Source: Corynebacterium sp. Marseille-P4321 (GTDB lineage: Bacteria > Actinomycetota > Actinomycetes > Mycobacteriales > Mycobacteriaceae). From it: a stretch of 64,000 nucleotides of DNA. The notes beneath the pieces were generated by a model. The model saw nothing but the letters and a program-made list of their open reading frames with translations, had not been told where the DNA came from and did no database searches. The stretch is from NCBI RefSeq assembly GCF_903645305.1, contig NZ_CAHJXO010000001.1, positions 62,001 to 126,000 of the forward strand, given 5' to 3'. Numbering within the stretch: position 1 is the first letter of the stretch; each line of letters begins with the position of its first letter. Below are positions 55,948 to 64,000 of the stretch, in pieces. The position numbers and the translations under genes were made by a program.

Positions 55948-57498
55948 TTAGCGCAATGCCCCAACTGCCTGCTCGACCGTCGCGACGTAGGCGCCCGACT
56001 TCACCAGCGCCACCGACGCCTCGATGTCGGGGGAGAGGAAGCGGTCCGTGCCCGGCCCCGGCACCGTTTCACGCAGCACGTCGCGGGCCGCAGCGGTGCC
56101 CGGCGCCGGGTCCTCGTCGCGCATGTCGATGGCGCGCGCGGCGGCGAGCGCCTCCACCGCAAGCACCCGCTGCAACCCGTCCACGCTGCGGCGCAGCTTC
56201 TTGCCCGCGGCCCAACCCATCGAGACGTGGTCCTCCTGCATCGCGGAAGATGGGATCGAATCGGCCGACGCCGGCGCCGCGTCGCGCTTCATCTCGCCGA
56301 CAATCCCGGCCTGCGTGTACTGCGCGATCATCAGCCCGGAATCCACGCCCACATCGTGTGCGAGGAAAGGGGTCAGCCTGCGGTTGCGGGCTTCGTCGAG
56401 GAGGCGGTCGGTACGGCGCTCGCTTATCGACGCTTCGTCAGCAGCCACAATGGCCAAAAAGTCCAACGCGTAAGCCACCGGGGCGCCGTGGAAGTTGCCG
56501 TTGGACGCTACCCGCCCGTCAATCGTGACCACGGGGTTATCCACCGCAGACGCCAGTTCGCGGCCCGCCACCTGCGCGGTGTAGTCGATCGTGTCGCGGA
56601 AGCCGCCGGAAACCTGCGGGGAGCAGCGCACCGAATACGCGTCCTGCACGTGGCTCTGGGCGAACGCCTCGGTCGCCGCCGCGAGGATCGGGGAGTGGGC
56701 CGCAACCGCGCGCACGTTCGCGGCGGATGCCGCCTGGCCCGGGTGCGGGCGCAGCTCCTGCAGGTCGGCGTCGAACACGGAGATCGACCCGGTGAGCCCC
56801 TCCAGCGTCATCGCGGTGGCGATGTCGGCCACCTTCGCCGCGGCGCGTAGGTCGTGGATGGCCAGGCAGAGCATGCCGAGCATGCCGTCGGTGCCGTTGA
56901 TCAGGGCGAGGCCCTCCTTTTCCAGGAGGGTAAGTGGGGCTATGCCTGCGTCGTCAAGCGCGCTTCGCGACGCCACCGGCGCCCCACCCTTCACCCTGCA
57001 CTCACCTTCCCCGAGCAACGCGAGCGCGCAATGCGCGAGTGGCGCGAGGTCGCCCGAGCAACCCAGCGAGCCGTACTCGCGCACGACCGGCGTGATGCCC
57101 GCGTTGAGCGCGTCGGCGTACGTCTGCGCCACCACCGGGCGCACGCCCGTACGGCCCGTGCACAACGTGGAAAGACGCAGCAGCATCATCGCGCGCACCA
57201 CCTCCTCGTCGACCTCCGCGCCCGAACCGGCGGCATGCGAGCGCACGAGCGAGACCTGCAGCTGCTCGCGCATCTCCTTCGGGATATGGCGGCTGGCCAA
57301 TGCCCCGAAACCCGTCGAGATGCCGTACACCGGCGTGGGATCCTCCGCGAGCGCCTCCACACGGGCGCGGGAGGCGGCCATCTGCTCGACCGCGGCGTCG
57401 TCGATGCGCACCTGCGCGCCGTTGCGGGCGACGGCGACGACGTCGTCGATGGAAACGGGGCCTGTGCCGACAGTTACGTACGTGGGTTGGGTGGTCAC
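55948..57498 (-). CDS. hutH: histidine ammonia-lyase
   Basis: This is a 516-residue protein of the MIO-dependent lyase family. The self-cyclising tripeptide region is YGSLGCSGDLAPLAHC, with Cys147-Ser148-Gly149 where most family members have Ala-Ser-Gly. It deaminates histidine to urocanate, the first step. The N-terminal YGISTGFGAL block with the catalytic Tyr is present. It lies 182 bp upstream of hutU on the same strand. GGAGGGACCC precedes the start. hutG is not in the window. Confidence 0.95.
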   Translation of the reverse strand: MTTQPTYVTVGTGPVSIDDVVAVARNGAQVRIDDAAVEQMAASRARVEALAEDPTPVYGISTGFGALASRHIPKEMREQLQVSLVRSHAAGSGAEVDEEVVRAMMLLRLSTLCTGRTGVRPVVAQTYADALNAGITPVVREYGSLGCSGDLAPLAHCALALLGEGECRVKGGAPVASRSALDDAGIAPLTLLEKEGLALINGTDGMLGMLCLAIHDLRAAAKVADIATAMTLEGLTGSISVFDADLQELRPHPGQAASAANVRAVAAHSPILAAATEAFAQSHVQDAYSVRCSPQVSGGFRDTIDYTAQVAGRELASAVDNPVVTIDGRVASNGNFHGAPVAYALDFLAIVAADEASISERRTDRLLDEARNRRLTPFLAHDVGVDSGLMIAQYTQAGIVGEMKRDAAPASADSIPSSAMQEDHVSMGWAAGKKLRRSVDGLQRVLAVEALAAARAIDMRDEDPAPGTAAARDVLRETVPGPGTDRFLSPDIEASVALVKSGAYVATVEQAVGALR

Positions 57499-57710
57499 GT
57501 TGGGTCCCTCCTTGTGCTCTGGTGTCTTCGAAATGGTGACGCAACAATAGCGCTTCCGCCGTGGAATAAGACGATTTTTATAACGCGACCAATTTTTTCA
57601 CCAAAAGTGATACGGGGCACACCCCGATGGCCTATGTTCGCTACAGAACATCTTTTGACGTTCACGTGTCCAACTGTTTCCCGTACGTTTTCCCACATGA
57701 GGAGGGCCCC
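57499..57710. promoter_or_regulatory. divergent promoter region between hutH and the amino acid symporter gene
   Basis: The 212-bp gap between two divergent genes holds a TTTTTATAAC element (57575-57584) and an inverted repeat ATGTTC-6 bp-GAACAT at 57634-57651, about 60 bp before the symporter gene. Both may be operator sites; no binding protein can be assigned. Confidence 0.4.
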
Positions 57711-59336
57711 ATGGAGGCTGTGTTAAGCACCCTGGACGGCATCATCTGGTCCAAATGGCTGGTGTACTTGTGCCTTGGCGCCGGCATTTACTTCACCGCA
57801 GTCACCCTGTTCATGCAGGTTCGCTGCATCCCCGACATGCTCAGGCAGCTGTCCCGCGGCGAGAGCTCCGAGGCGGGCATTTCCTCGTTCCAGTCGCTGA
57901 TGATCTCGCTGGCCGGCCGCGTTGGCGTGGGCAACATTGCGGGCGTATCGACGGCTATCGCGTTCGGCGGCCCCGGTGCCGTGTTCTGGATGTGGATCGT
58001 GGCCTTCCTGGGCTCCGCCACCTCCTACATCGAGTGCTGCCTCGCCCAGATTTACAAGGAGCGCGATCGCGACACCGGCGAGTACCGCGGTGGCCCGGCG
58101 TACTACATCGAGAAGGCGTACTCCCACACCGCGGCGGGCGGCTTCGCCAAGGTGTACGCCGTCATCTTCGCCATCTGCATGATCCTGGCAACCTCCTACT
58201 TCCTGCCCGGCATCCAGGCCAACGGTGTGGCCTCCGCGGTGAACAACGCGTGGGGCGTCAACGTGTGGATCTCCGCGGCTGTGATGGCCGTGCTGCTCGG
58301 CTTCATCATCATCGGCGGCGTGAAGCGCATCGCGAACTTCGCTTCCATGGTGGTGCCGTTCATGGCGGTGCTCTACATCATCTTCGCAATCGTGGTGATG
58401 GTGATGAACGCGGACCAGATCCCGCACGTGTTCAGCATGATCTTCAACGCTGCCTTCGATAAGGAGGCTGCCTTCTCCGGCATGCTCGGCGCCGCCATCA
58501 TGTGGGGTGTCAAGCGCGGCATCTACTCGAACGAGGCTGGCCAGGGCACCGGCCCGCAGTCCGCCGCCGCAGCCGAGGTGTCCCACCCGGCGAAGCAGGG
58601 CTTCGTGCAGTCCTTCGCGGTGTACGTGGACACCCTGTTCGTCTGCACCGCCACCGCGTTCATCATCCTGTCCACCGACATGTACCGCGTGTTCGAGGGC
58701 CAGTCCGAGGACGGCGCCGTGATCTACGAGGGCTCCCTGCCCGGCGACATCCCCGTTGGCCCCGGTTTCGTGCAGGAAGGCCTGAACACCTTCGGTGCGG
58801 GCTTCGGCGCGTCGTTCGTGGCGCTGGCGATCATGTTCTTCGCCTTCACCACGGTGCTGGCCTACTACTACATGGCAGAGGTGAACTTCGCCTACCTCAA
58901 CCGCTGGGTGAAGAACCCGGGCGCGCGCACCGCTATCATCTGGATCCTGCGCGCGCTGATCATCGTTGCCGTGCTCGTCGGCGCGACTTCCACCCCGGGC
59001 ACCGCCTGGGCGCTCGGCGACATCGGCGTGGGCGCGACCGCGTGGCTGAACATTGTGGCCATCCTGTTCCTGCAGGTCCCGGCACTGCGTTGCCTGTGGG
59101 ACTACCGCCGCCAGAAGAAGGCCGGCTTCGACCCGCAGTTCGACCCGCAGGCACTGGGCATCAAGAACGCCACCTTCTGGGAGGACCGCAAGGCCGAGAT
59201 GGTTGCCAACGGCACCTGGGCGCACCCGAACGCGCCGGCTACGCCCGCCGCAACCGAAGCGGCCGCCACCGCGCCGGGCGCCGACGGCTTCGGCGGCACG
59301 GGCTCGACCGCAGTGCGTCAGGACCCGCTGAAGTAA
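57711..59336 (+). CDS. AGCS-family alanine/glycine:cation symporter
   Basis: This is a 541-residue membrane protein with about ten helices. Family markers are LAGRVGVGNIAGVSTAIAFGGPGAVFWMW near residue 70, CLAQIYKERD, and GIYSNEAGQGTGP in the transport core. It imports small amino acids (alanine, glycine) with sodium or protons. The last 60 residues are an unusual Ala/Pro/Gly-rich tail. It diverges from hutH, so both may be controlled together, but it is not shown to carry histidine. GAGGAGGG precedes the ATG. Confidence 0.93.
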   Translation: MEAVLSTLDGIIWSKWLVYLCLGAGIYFTAVTLFMQVRCIPDMLRQLSRGESSEAGISSFQSLMISLAGRVGVGNIAGVSTAIAFGGPGAVFWMWIVAFLGSATSYIECCLAQIYKERDRDTGEYRGGPAYYIEKAYSHTAAGGFAKVYAVIFAICMILATSYFLPGIQANGVASAVNNAWGVNVWISAAVMAVLLGFIIIGGVKRIANFASMVVPFMAVLYIIFAIVVMVMNADQIPHVFSMIFNAAFDKEAAFSGMLGAAIMWGVKRGIYSNEAGQGTGPQSAAAAEVSHPAKQGFVQSFAVYVDTLFVCTATAFIILSTDMYRVFEGQSEDGAVIYEGSLPGDIPVGPGFVQEGLNTFGAGFGASFVALAIMFFAFTTVLAYYYMAEVNFAYLNRWVKNPGARTAIIWILRALIIVAVLVGATSTPGTAWALGDIGVGATAWLNIVAILFLQVPALRCLWDYRRQKKAGFDPQFDPQALGIKNATFWEDRKAEMVANGTWAHPNAPATPAATEAAATAPGADGFGGTGSTAVRQDPLK

Positions 59337-59353
59337 ACCCCTCGAGGCAAAAT

Positions 59354-59386
59354 CGCCGCACCCCGGACGCGGGGCGCGGCGGTTTT
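59354..59386 (+). terminator. terminator after the amino acid symporter
   Basis: CGCCGC and GCGGCG, and inside them CCCCG and CGGGG, form a two-part stem followed by TTTT. Confidence 0.8.
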
Positions 59387-59496
59387 CGCGTGGTGCACCC
59401 GCGCGGAGCCCGTGGTTGCGCTCGTTTGGGGTGGGCGGGATGTGGCGAACTTCACGTGGTTATACCTGGTGTTAGGTTCCCGTTAACATTGAGTTC

Positions 59497-60285
59497 ATGT
59501 CACAAATCAACACGTTGCTGACGGACGAGTCGATCGATCTCTCCGCCCGCGCGTCCTCGTGGCAGGACGCGATACGCCAAGCTGGCGCGCTGCTTGAGGC
59601 AACGGGCCAGGTTGAACCCGCCTACACCCAGGCGATGATCGACAGCGTGGAGGAGAAGGGCCCCTACATCGTGGTCGCGCCCGGTTTCGCCTTCGCGCAC
59701 GCCCGCCCCTCCGAGGCTATCCATCAGACCACCATGTCGTGGCTGAAGCTGGAGCAGCCGGTGGAGTTCGGCCACAAGAAGAACGACCCGGTTGACCTGG
59801 TGGTCGCGCTCGCGGCCACCGACTCGTCGTCGCACCAGAAGGCGATGGCGGAGATCGCGGGCCTTCTGGGCAAGCGCCGCGCCGAGCTGGATGCCGCCGC
59901 CACGATCGGCGAGCTGCGGGCAATTCTCGACGGCCCCGCCGCCGCGTCCGGCGCTCCGTCCAGCACTCCAACCCGCGCCACCACCAAAGACAAGATCCTC
60001 ACCGTGTGCGGCAACGGCCTGGGCACCTCCCTGTTTTTAAAGAACACGCTGGAGAACGTACTCGGACAGTGGGGCTGGGCCCCGTTCATCACCGTTGAGG
60101 CGACGGACACGATCTCGGCGAAGGGTAAGGCCAAGGAGGCCGACCTCATCATGACGTCGGGCGAGATTGCACGCACGCTTGGCGACGTCGGGGTCCCTGT
60201 GCACGTGATCGAAGACTTCACCTCCGCCGCCGAAATCGACGCCGCGCTCCGCGAGCGCTACGACATTGAAGGGATGCAAGCATGA
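59497..60285 (+). CDS. PTS ascorbate-type EIIA-EIIB fusion
   Basis: This is a 262-residue protein. The EIIA domain (about 1-145) has phospho-acceptor His68 in FAFAHARP, a Pro/Ser/Ala linker spans about 146-163, and the EIIB domain carries phospho-Cys171 in TVCGNGLGTS. It passes phosphate from HPr to the sugar bound by the membrane EIIC encoded by the next gene (overlap 4 bp). In E. coli these are two separate proteins (UlaC and UlaB). A leaderless promoter TAACAT lies 7 bp before the ATG. Confidence 0.92.
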   Translation: MSQINTLLTDESIDLSARASSWQDAIRQAGALLEATGQVEPAYTQAMIDSVEEKGPYIVVAPGFAFAHARPSEAIHQTTMSWLKLEQPVEFGHKKNDPVDLVVALAATDSSSHQKAMAEIAGLLGKRRAELDAAATIGELRAILDGPAAASGAPSSTPTRATTKDKILTVCGNGLGTSLFLKNTLENVLGQWGWAPFITVEATDTISAKGKAKEADLIMTSGEIARTLGDVGVPVHVIEDFTSAAEIDAALRERYDIEGMQA

Positions 60286-61841
60286 ACGCAGTAGTTGATT
60301 TCGCGCAGTTCATTGTCAATGAGATTCTCGCGGTGCCCGCGTTCCTCATCGGCATCATCACCGCGGTGGGTCTGGCGGCGCTGAGGAAGTCCTCCGGCCA
60401 GGTGATCGGCGGCGCGATCAAGGCGACGCTCGGCTTCCTGCTCATCGGCGCCGGCGCGACGCTGGTGGTGGCTTCGCTGGAGCCGCTCGGCGTGATGATT
60501 CAGGGAGCGACCGGCGCGCAGGGCGTGATCCCCACCAACGAGGCAATCGCAGGTATCGCGCAGCAAGAGTACGGCGCGCAGGTGGCGTGGCTGATGATCT
60601 TGGGCTTCGCGGTATCGCTGCTCTTGGCCCGCTTCACACCACTGCGCTACGTGTTCCTCACCGGCCACCACGTGCTGTTCATGGCCACGATGATCACCAT
60701 CATCCTCGCCACCGCGGGCTACAACTCGTGGGTGGTTGTGCTGGTCGGTGCTGTATTGCTGGGCATCCTCATGGTGTCGCTGCCGGCCATCGCGCACCCG
60801 TGGACGCGCCGCGTGACCGGCGACGATTCCATCGCCATCGGCCACTTCGGCACCGCGGGCTACGTCGCCGCCGGTGCCACCGGCAAGTTGGTTGGCGGCA
60901 AGGGCAAGAAGATGTCGCCGTCCACCGAAGACCTCAAGCTGCCGGAGGGCCTGCGCTTCCTGCGCGATTCCATGGTGGCCACCGCGTTGTCCATGGTGCT
61001 CATGTACCTCGTGGTCGCAGCGCTCCTGCACGCCCGGGTCGGTGCCGAGGAGGCGTTCACCGCGTTCCCCGACGGCGCGTCCGGCGTGGGCAACTACTAC
61101 ATGCAGGCCGTGACCCAGGGCCTGTCCTTCGGCGTGGCCGTGGCCGTGATCCTGTTCGGCGTGCGCACCATCCTCGGCGAGCTCATCCCGGCGTTCCAGG
61201 GCATCGCCGCGAAGGTGGTGCCGGGCGCGATCCCGGCGCTGGACGCACCGATCGTGTTCCCGTACGCGCAGAACGCCGTGCTCATCGGCTTCATCTCCTC
61301 GTTCGTGGGCGGGTTGATCTCGCTGCTGATCCTTGCTGTCTGGCTTAACCCGGCGTTTGGTATTGCGCTGATTCTGCCGGGCCTCGTGCCGCACTTCTTC
61401 ACCGGCGGCGCCGCGGGCGTGTACGGCAACGCCACCGGTGGTCGCCGCGGCGCGGTGCTCGGCGCGTTTGTCAACGGTGTGATCATCACGTTCCTGCCGG
61501 CGTTCCTGCTGCAGGTGCTCGGCGCGTTCGGCGCGGAGAACACCACCTTCGGCGACGCGGACTTCGGCTGGTTCGGCATCCTGCTCGGCCTGTCCACCCG
61601 CGCCCCGGGCGCGGTTGGGCTGTTGCTGGTTGCACTGTTGGGTGCGGCCGTGTTCGGGCTTGGGCTTTGGGCGCAGAAGAAGCTTGTCGACGCCAACTGG
61701 GACCCCACCCCGCACCGCCCCGCGGCCAAGCAAAGCGAAGCGGCCAAGGCTGCCGACGCTCCGGCAGCCCAGGTGCGCACCTACCCGAAGATCGCTCCGC
61801 CGGCCGGTGCCCCGGTGCCACCGGCGAAGATCGAGCTCTAG
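60282..61841 (+). CDS. ulaA: PTS ascorbate-type EIIC (UlaA/SgaT)
   Basis: This is a 519-residue polytopic membrane protein with about eleven helices and the UlaA-like FTPLRYVFLTGHHVLFMATMI pattern. It translocates and phosphorylates a sugar acid, probably ascorbate or a relative, with the EIIA-EIIB partner encoded just before. The C-terminal 50 residues are hydrophilic and Ala/Pro-rich. No downstream ula enzymes (lactonase, decarboxylase) are present, so the true substrate is open. The stop overlaps the convergent IclR gene by 4 bp. Confidence 0.92.
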   Translation: MNAVVDFAQFIVNEILAVPAFLIGIITAVGLAALRKSSGQVIGGAIKATLGFLLIGAGATLVVASLEPLGVMIQGATGAQGVIPTNEAIAGIAQQEYGAQVAWLMILGFAVSLLLARFTPLRYVFLTGHHVLFMATMITIILATAGYNSWVVVLVGAVLLGILMVSLPAIAHPWTRRVTGDDSIAIGHFGTAGYVAAGATGKLVGGKGKKMSPSTEDLKLPEGLRFLRDSMVATALSMVLMYLVVAALLHARVGAEEAFTAFPDGASGVGNYYMQAVTQGLSFGVAVAVILFGVRTILGELIPAFQGIAAKVVPGAIPALDAPIVFPYAQNAVLIGFISSFVGGLISLLILAVWLNPAFGIALILPGLVPHFFTGGAAGVYGNATGGRRGAVLGAFVNGVIITFLPAFLLQVLGAFGAENTTFGDADFGWFGILLGLSTRAPGAVGLLLVALLGAAVFGLGLWAQKKLVDANWDPTPHRPAAKQSEAAKAADAPAAQVRTYPKIAPPAGAPVPPAKIEL

Positions 61842-62569
61842 CGCGTGAACATCTTGGTGCGGATCCGCGAGGCCGCGGCCTGAAGCTGGGCGACCACGTC
61901 GATAGCCGGCTCGCGCGATGTGGCGAACGTGACGGCGAGCGCCGCCGCCGGGCGGTCCAGGTGGTTGAGCACCGGCACCGCGATGCTGCGTTGGCCGCGG
62001 GAGACCTCCTCACGCTCTTCCTCCCAGCCGCGCTCGCGAATAGCGGCCAGGTGCGAAAGCTCGCGTTGGTAGCGGCTGCCCTCGCCGGAGGCGGTGAACA
62101 CGCTGCGCGCCTCGGCCTCCGGCAGGTGCGCCACCATCGCGCGACCAGAGGCGGTGCGCAGCGCGGATAGACGTACGCCGACCTGCGTGATCAGCGACGG
62201 CGCCTGGGGGGAGCGGATCTCCTGCAGGTAGACCACCTCCGAGCCGGCCAGGCGGGAAAGGTGGCCGGTGCCGGAGCAGGCGTCGGCGATTGCCCGCAGA
62301 TCCTTCTCGGCGAGGCGCACGATGGGCTGCTGGATGGTGTAGGCCTGGGCCATCGAGTAGGCAGCCATACCGAGGCCGTAGGTCTGGGTGTCCGGCAGGT
62401 GAACCACGTAGCCGGAGCTCTCCAGCTCGGCGAGTAGGTGGTAGGTGGTGGAGCGGGGCAAGTCGAGCTCGGCGCGGATGCGTGCTGCGGACACCGGGGC
62501 GTCCAGACTGGATAGCAGGGTGAGGATCTGCAGCACGCGGTGTGCGGCGGGGACTTGCGCTTCTGCCAT
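61838..62569 (-). CDS. IclR-family transcriptional regulator
   Basis: This is a 243-residue protein: an IclR winged helix (AAHRVLQILTLLSSL, then RSTTYHLLAELESSGYV) and a C-terminal effector domain. I chose the ATG at 62569 because TAAACT ends 8 bp upstream on the minus strand; a GTG at 62593 would lie upstream of that promoter. It may control the convergent PTS genes, the YjiH-like gene upstream on its strand, or the hut genes (the hut regulator HutR of C. resistens is an IclR-type protein, as I recall). Confidence 0.85.
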   Translation of the reverse strand: MAEAQVPAAHRVLQILTLLSSLDAPVSAARIRAELDLPRSTTYHLLAELESSGYVVHLPDTQTYGLGMAAYSMAQAYTIQQPIVRLAEKDLRAIADACSGTGHLSRLAGSEVVYLQEIRSPQAPSLITQVGVRLSALRTASGRAMVAHLPEAEARSVFTASGEGSRYQRELSHLAAIRERGWEEEREEVSRGQRSIAVPVLNHLDRPAAALAVTFATSREPAIDVVAQLQAAASRIRTKMFTR

Positions 62570-62602
62570 GCTTGCTGAGTTTACGGCAGGCACAAAGAAG
62601 AA

Positions 62603-62632
62603 CCCCGCCGCGTGAACTACTCAGCGGCGGGG
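62603..62632. terminator. terminator between the YjiH-like and IclR genes
   Basis: CCCCGCCGC and GCGGCGGGG pair around a 12-base loop. On the minus strand TTCTTCTTT follows, so it would end the YjiH-like transcript. Confidence 0.75.
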
Positions 62633-62659
62633 CTCGTCGTGCTCGAGGCCCTAGAAGCT

Positions 62660-64000
62660 CTAGAAGATCAGGTAAGCGAGCGGCACGGTGAGGATGATGG
62701 ACAGCACCACGCGCTGGAACCAGATGATCACCATGCGGCCGATGGGCAGCGGGATGTCCGTGGCCAGCACTGCCGGGATCATCGAGGAGAAGAAGAACAC
62801 CTGGCTGATGGACACAACGCCCACGGTGAAGCGCAGGATCTCCGACTCGTGCCCGGCGACCAGGGTGGCCGGCAGGAACAGCTCGGACAGGCCGATGGCG
62901 AACGCCTCGGAGGCCAGCCACGGGTCCGGGATCTGCATGATCCAAGCGATGGGGAAGAACACAGCGCCGATGATCTTGAACACCGGGGTGTAGAACGCCA
63001 GCGCCAGGCCGATGATGCCCACGGCCATGATGCCGGGGATCACCTGGATCGTCATCAGCAAGCCGTCTTTGAAGTTGCGCCAGATGGTGCGCGGCAGGGA
63101 ATCGGCCTGCGCGAGGAACGCCATGGCTTCCTTCCAGGCGGCCTTCACGACGTTGCCCTGGGCTTTCTCCTCCGGTTGGGGTTCGGCGCCGGGAGCGTAA
63201 TCGTCAGGAATGGTGCTCAACGGCGGGATACGCACGACGATCGCGGTGACAAGGAAGCACACCGCGAGGGTCACGGCGAAGTAGATGCCCCAGATGTCCA
63301 TCAGGTCCAAGGTGCGGGCTACCACCACCATGAAGGTTGCGGAAGCGGTGGAGAAGCCAGCCACGATAATCGACGCCTCTCGGGCGGTGTAGCCACCCGT
63401 GCGGTAGATGCGGTTCGTGATCAAAAGGCCCAGCGAATAGGAGCCCAAAAACGACGCCACCGCGTCCACCGCCGACTTACCGGGGGTGTGGTAGACGGGC
63501 CGCATGAAGCGCTGCACCATCACGCCGATGAACTCCATCAGGCCGAAGCCAACCAGCAGGCCGAGGAAGATCGCGCCCACCGGGATGAGCAATCCCACCG
63601 GGATGACCAGCTTGTTCAGGATGAAGGGGCCCAAGCGATCGTCGAAAAGAAAGCTCGGGCCGAACCCAAACACAAGCATTGCGCACAAGATCACCGCAAG
63701 CACGTTGAGGAACGCGAAGATCATCCGCGCCGTGTCTTCCTTCCAACGGCCGGAGATGAATTGGTAGGCGGCGCCGGCGGTGATCATCACCAGCGAGATG
63801 TAGGGCAGCGCGGGCCCGAGCGCGCCCTGCAACCAGCCGACGATGTGGTCGAGCAGAATCGTGTTCTTCTCACCGATGGTGAACGGCACGAAGAACGCGA
63901 AGATGCCGATTGCGCTGTAGAGGAAGAAGCGCCACTTGTTTGACGGATCTAAGGTCTCCACCTCGTGCTCCGGGGGAGGCGAGGGAACCGGAGAAATGGG
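62660..64000 (-). CDS. YjiH/nucleoside-recognition-like membrane protein (N-terminus outside window)
   Basis: This is a membrane protein of at least 447 residues that runs through the right edge; the frame stays open before the GTG at 63961, so the true start is outside. It has about ten hydrophobic segments, conserved GFGLMEFIGVMVQRFMRP near the middle, and a central Pro/Gln/Glu-rich loop. It belongs to the YjiH-like (Gate domain) family of unknown substrate. In the hut and IclR neighbourhood it could be a transporter for a hut-related compound; that is a guess. Confidence 0.75.
   Translation of the reverse strand, partial: PISPVPSPPPEHEVETLDPSNKWRFFLYSAIGIFAFFVPFTIGEKNTILLDHIVGWLQGALGPALPYISLVMITAGAAYQFISGRWKEDTARMIFAFLNVLAVILCAMLVFGFGPSFLFDDRLGPFILNKLVIPVGLLIPVGAIFLGLLVGFGLMEFIGVMVQRFMRPVYHTPGKSAVDAVASFLGSYSLGLLITNRIYRTGGYTAREASIIVAGFSTASATFMVVVARTLDLMDIWGIYFAVTLAVCFLVTAIVVRIPPLSTIPDDYAPGAEPQPEEKAQGNVVKAAWKEAMAFLAQADSLPRTIWRNFKDGLLMTIQVIPGIMAVGIIGLALAFYTPVFKIIGAVFFPIAWIMQIPDPWLASEAFAIGLSELFLPATLVAGHESEILRFTVGVVSISQVFFFSSMIPAVLATDIPLPIGRMVIIWFQRVVLSIILTVPLAYLIF

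Overview
The window is about 64 kb of a high-GC actinobacterial chromosome, almost certainly a Corynebacterium. The evidence is the gene order (class A penicillin-binding protein, GT87 membrane glycosyltransferase, rpsF, ssb, rplI, then dnaB), an rRNA operon with no tRNA in the spacer, a DtxR-type iron box, and many start codons placed 6-8 bp after a TANNNT -10 element, as in leaderless corynebacterial transcripts. I cannot name the species. I saw no integrase, insertion sequence, CRISPR array or prophage; the window reads as core chromosome with small accessory islands.

Layout. 0-5.5 kb: broken penicillin-binding protein gene, glycosyltransferase, two small membrane or lipoprotein genes, rpsF-ssb-rplI. 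5.5-8.5 kb: small membrane protein, secreted trypsin-like protease, two tandem paralogous ATPases, and an antitoxin-Doc toxin pair. 8.5-12.8 kb: RecQ helicase with a C-terminal phosphoribosyltransferase-like part, a DnaA-box-rich gap, dnaB. 12.8-17.1 kb: MFS transporter and copper set (copA, copZ, a CXXC-less HMA protein) with a CsoR-type operator. 17.1-22.5 kb: thioredoxin, PspA-like protein, NYN-domain protein, and a GntR/ABC ATPase/permease operon behind a perfect palindrome. 22.5-28.4 kb: rRNA operon 16S-23S-5S. 28.4-32.6 kb: pseudouridine synthase, a 48-aa peptide, universal stress protein, stress membrane protein, TetR regulator, class E sortase. 32.6-37.4 kb: HNH nuclease, Nudix-LOG fusion, lipoprotein, two-component system. 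37.4-46.9 kb: coiled-coil protein, RecB-like nuclease, MFS exporter with an upstream DtxR box, sodA, msrA, SGNH hydrolase, membrane alpha/beta-hydrolase, glycerophosphodiesterase, DUF5926-like protein. 47-52.5 kb: oligopeptide ABC transporter. 52.8-57.5 kb: histidine degradation genes hutI, hutU, hutH. 57.7-64 kb: alanine/glycine symporter, ascorbate-type PTS, IclR regulator, and a YjiH-like membrane protein that runs off the right edge.

The most striking signal is not a gene. A non-palindromic 11-bp word, GCTTATCGACG, occurs 22 times without mismatch (11 on each strand), where far fewer than one copy is expected by chance. Most copies lie inside genes and nearly all of those are read in the same frame (Leu-Ile-Asp or Val-Asp-Lys); three are fully intergenic and one straddles a stop codon. 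This resembles the DNA-uptake sequences of other bacteria, or the binding site of an unidentified chromosome-wide protein. I know of no description of it.

Other notable points are a penicillin-binding protein whose SxN motif appears deleted, two pairs of divergent genes whose leaderless promoters overlap head-to-head, and a Nudix-LOG fusion. All coordinates and counts were read by eye without software.
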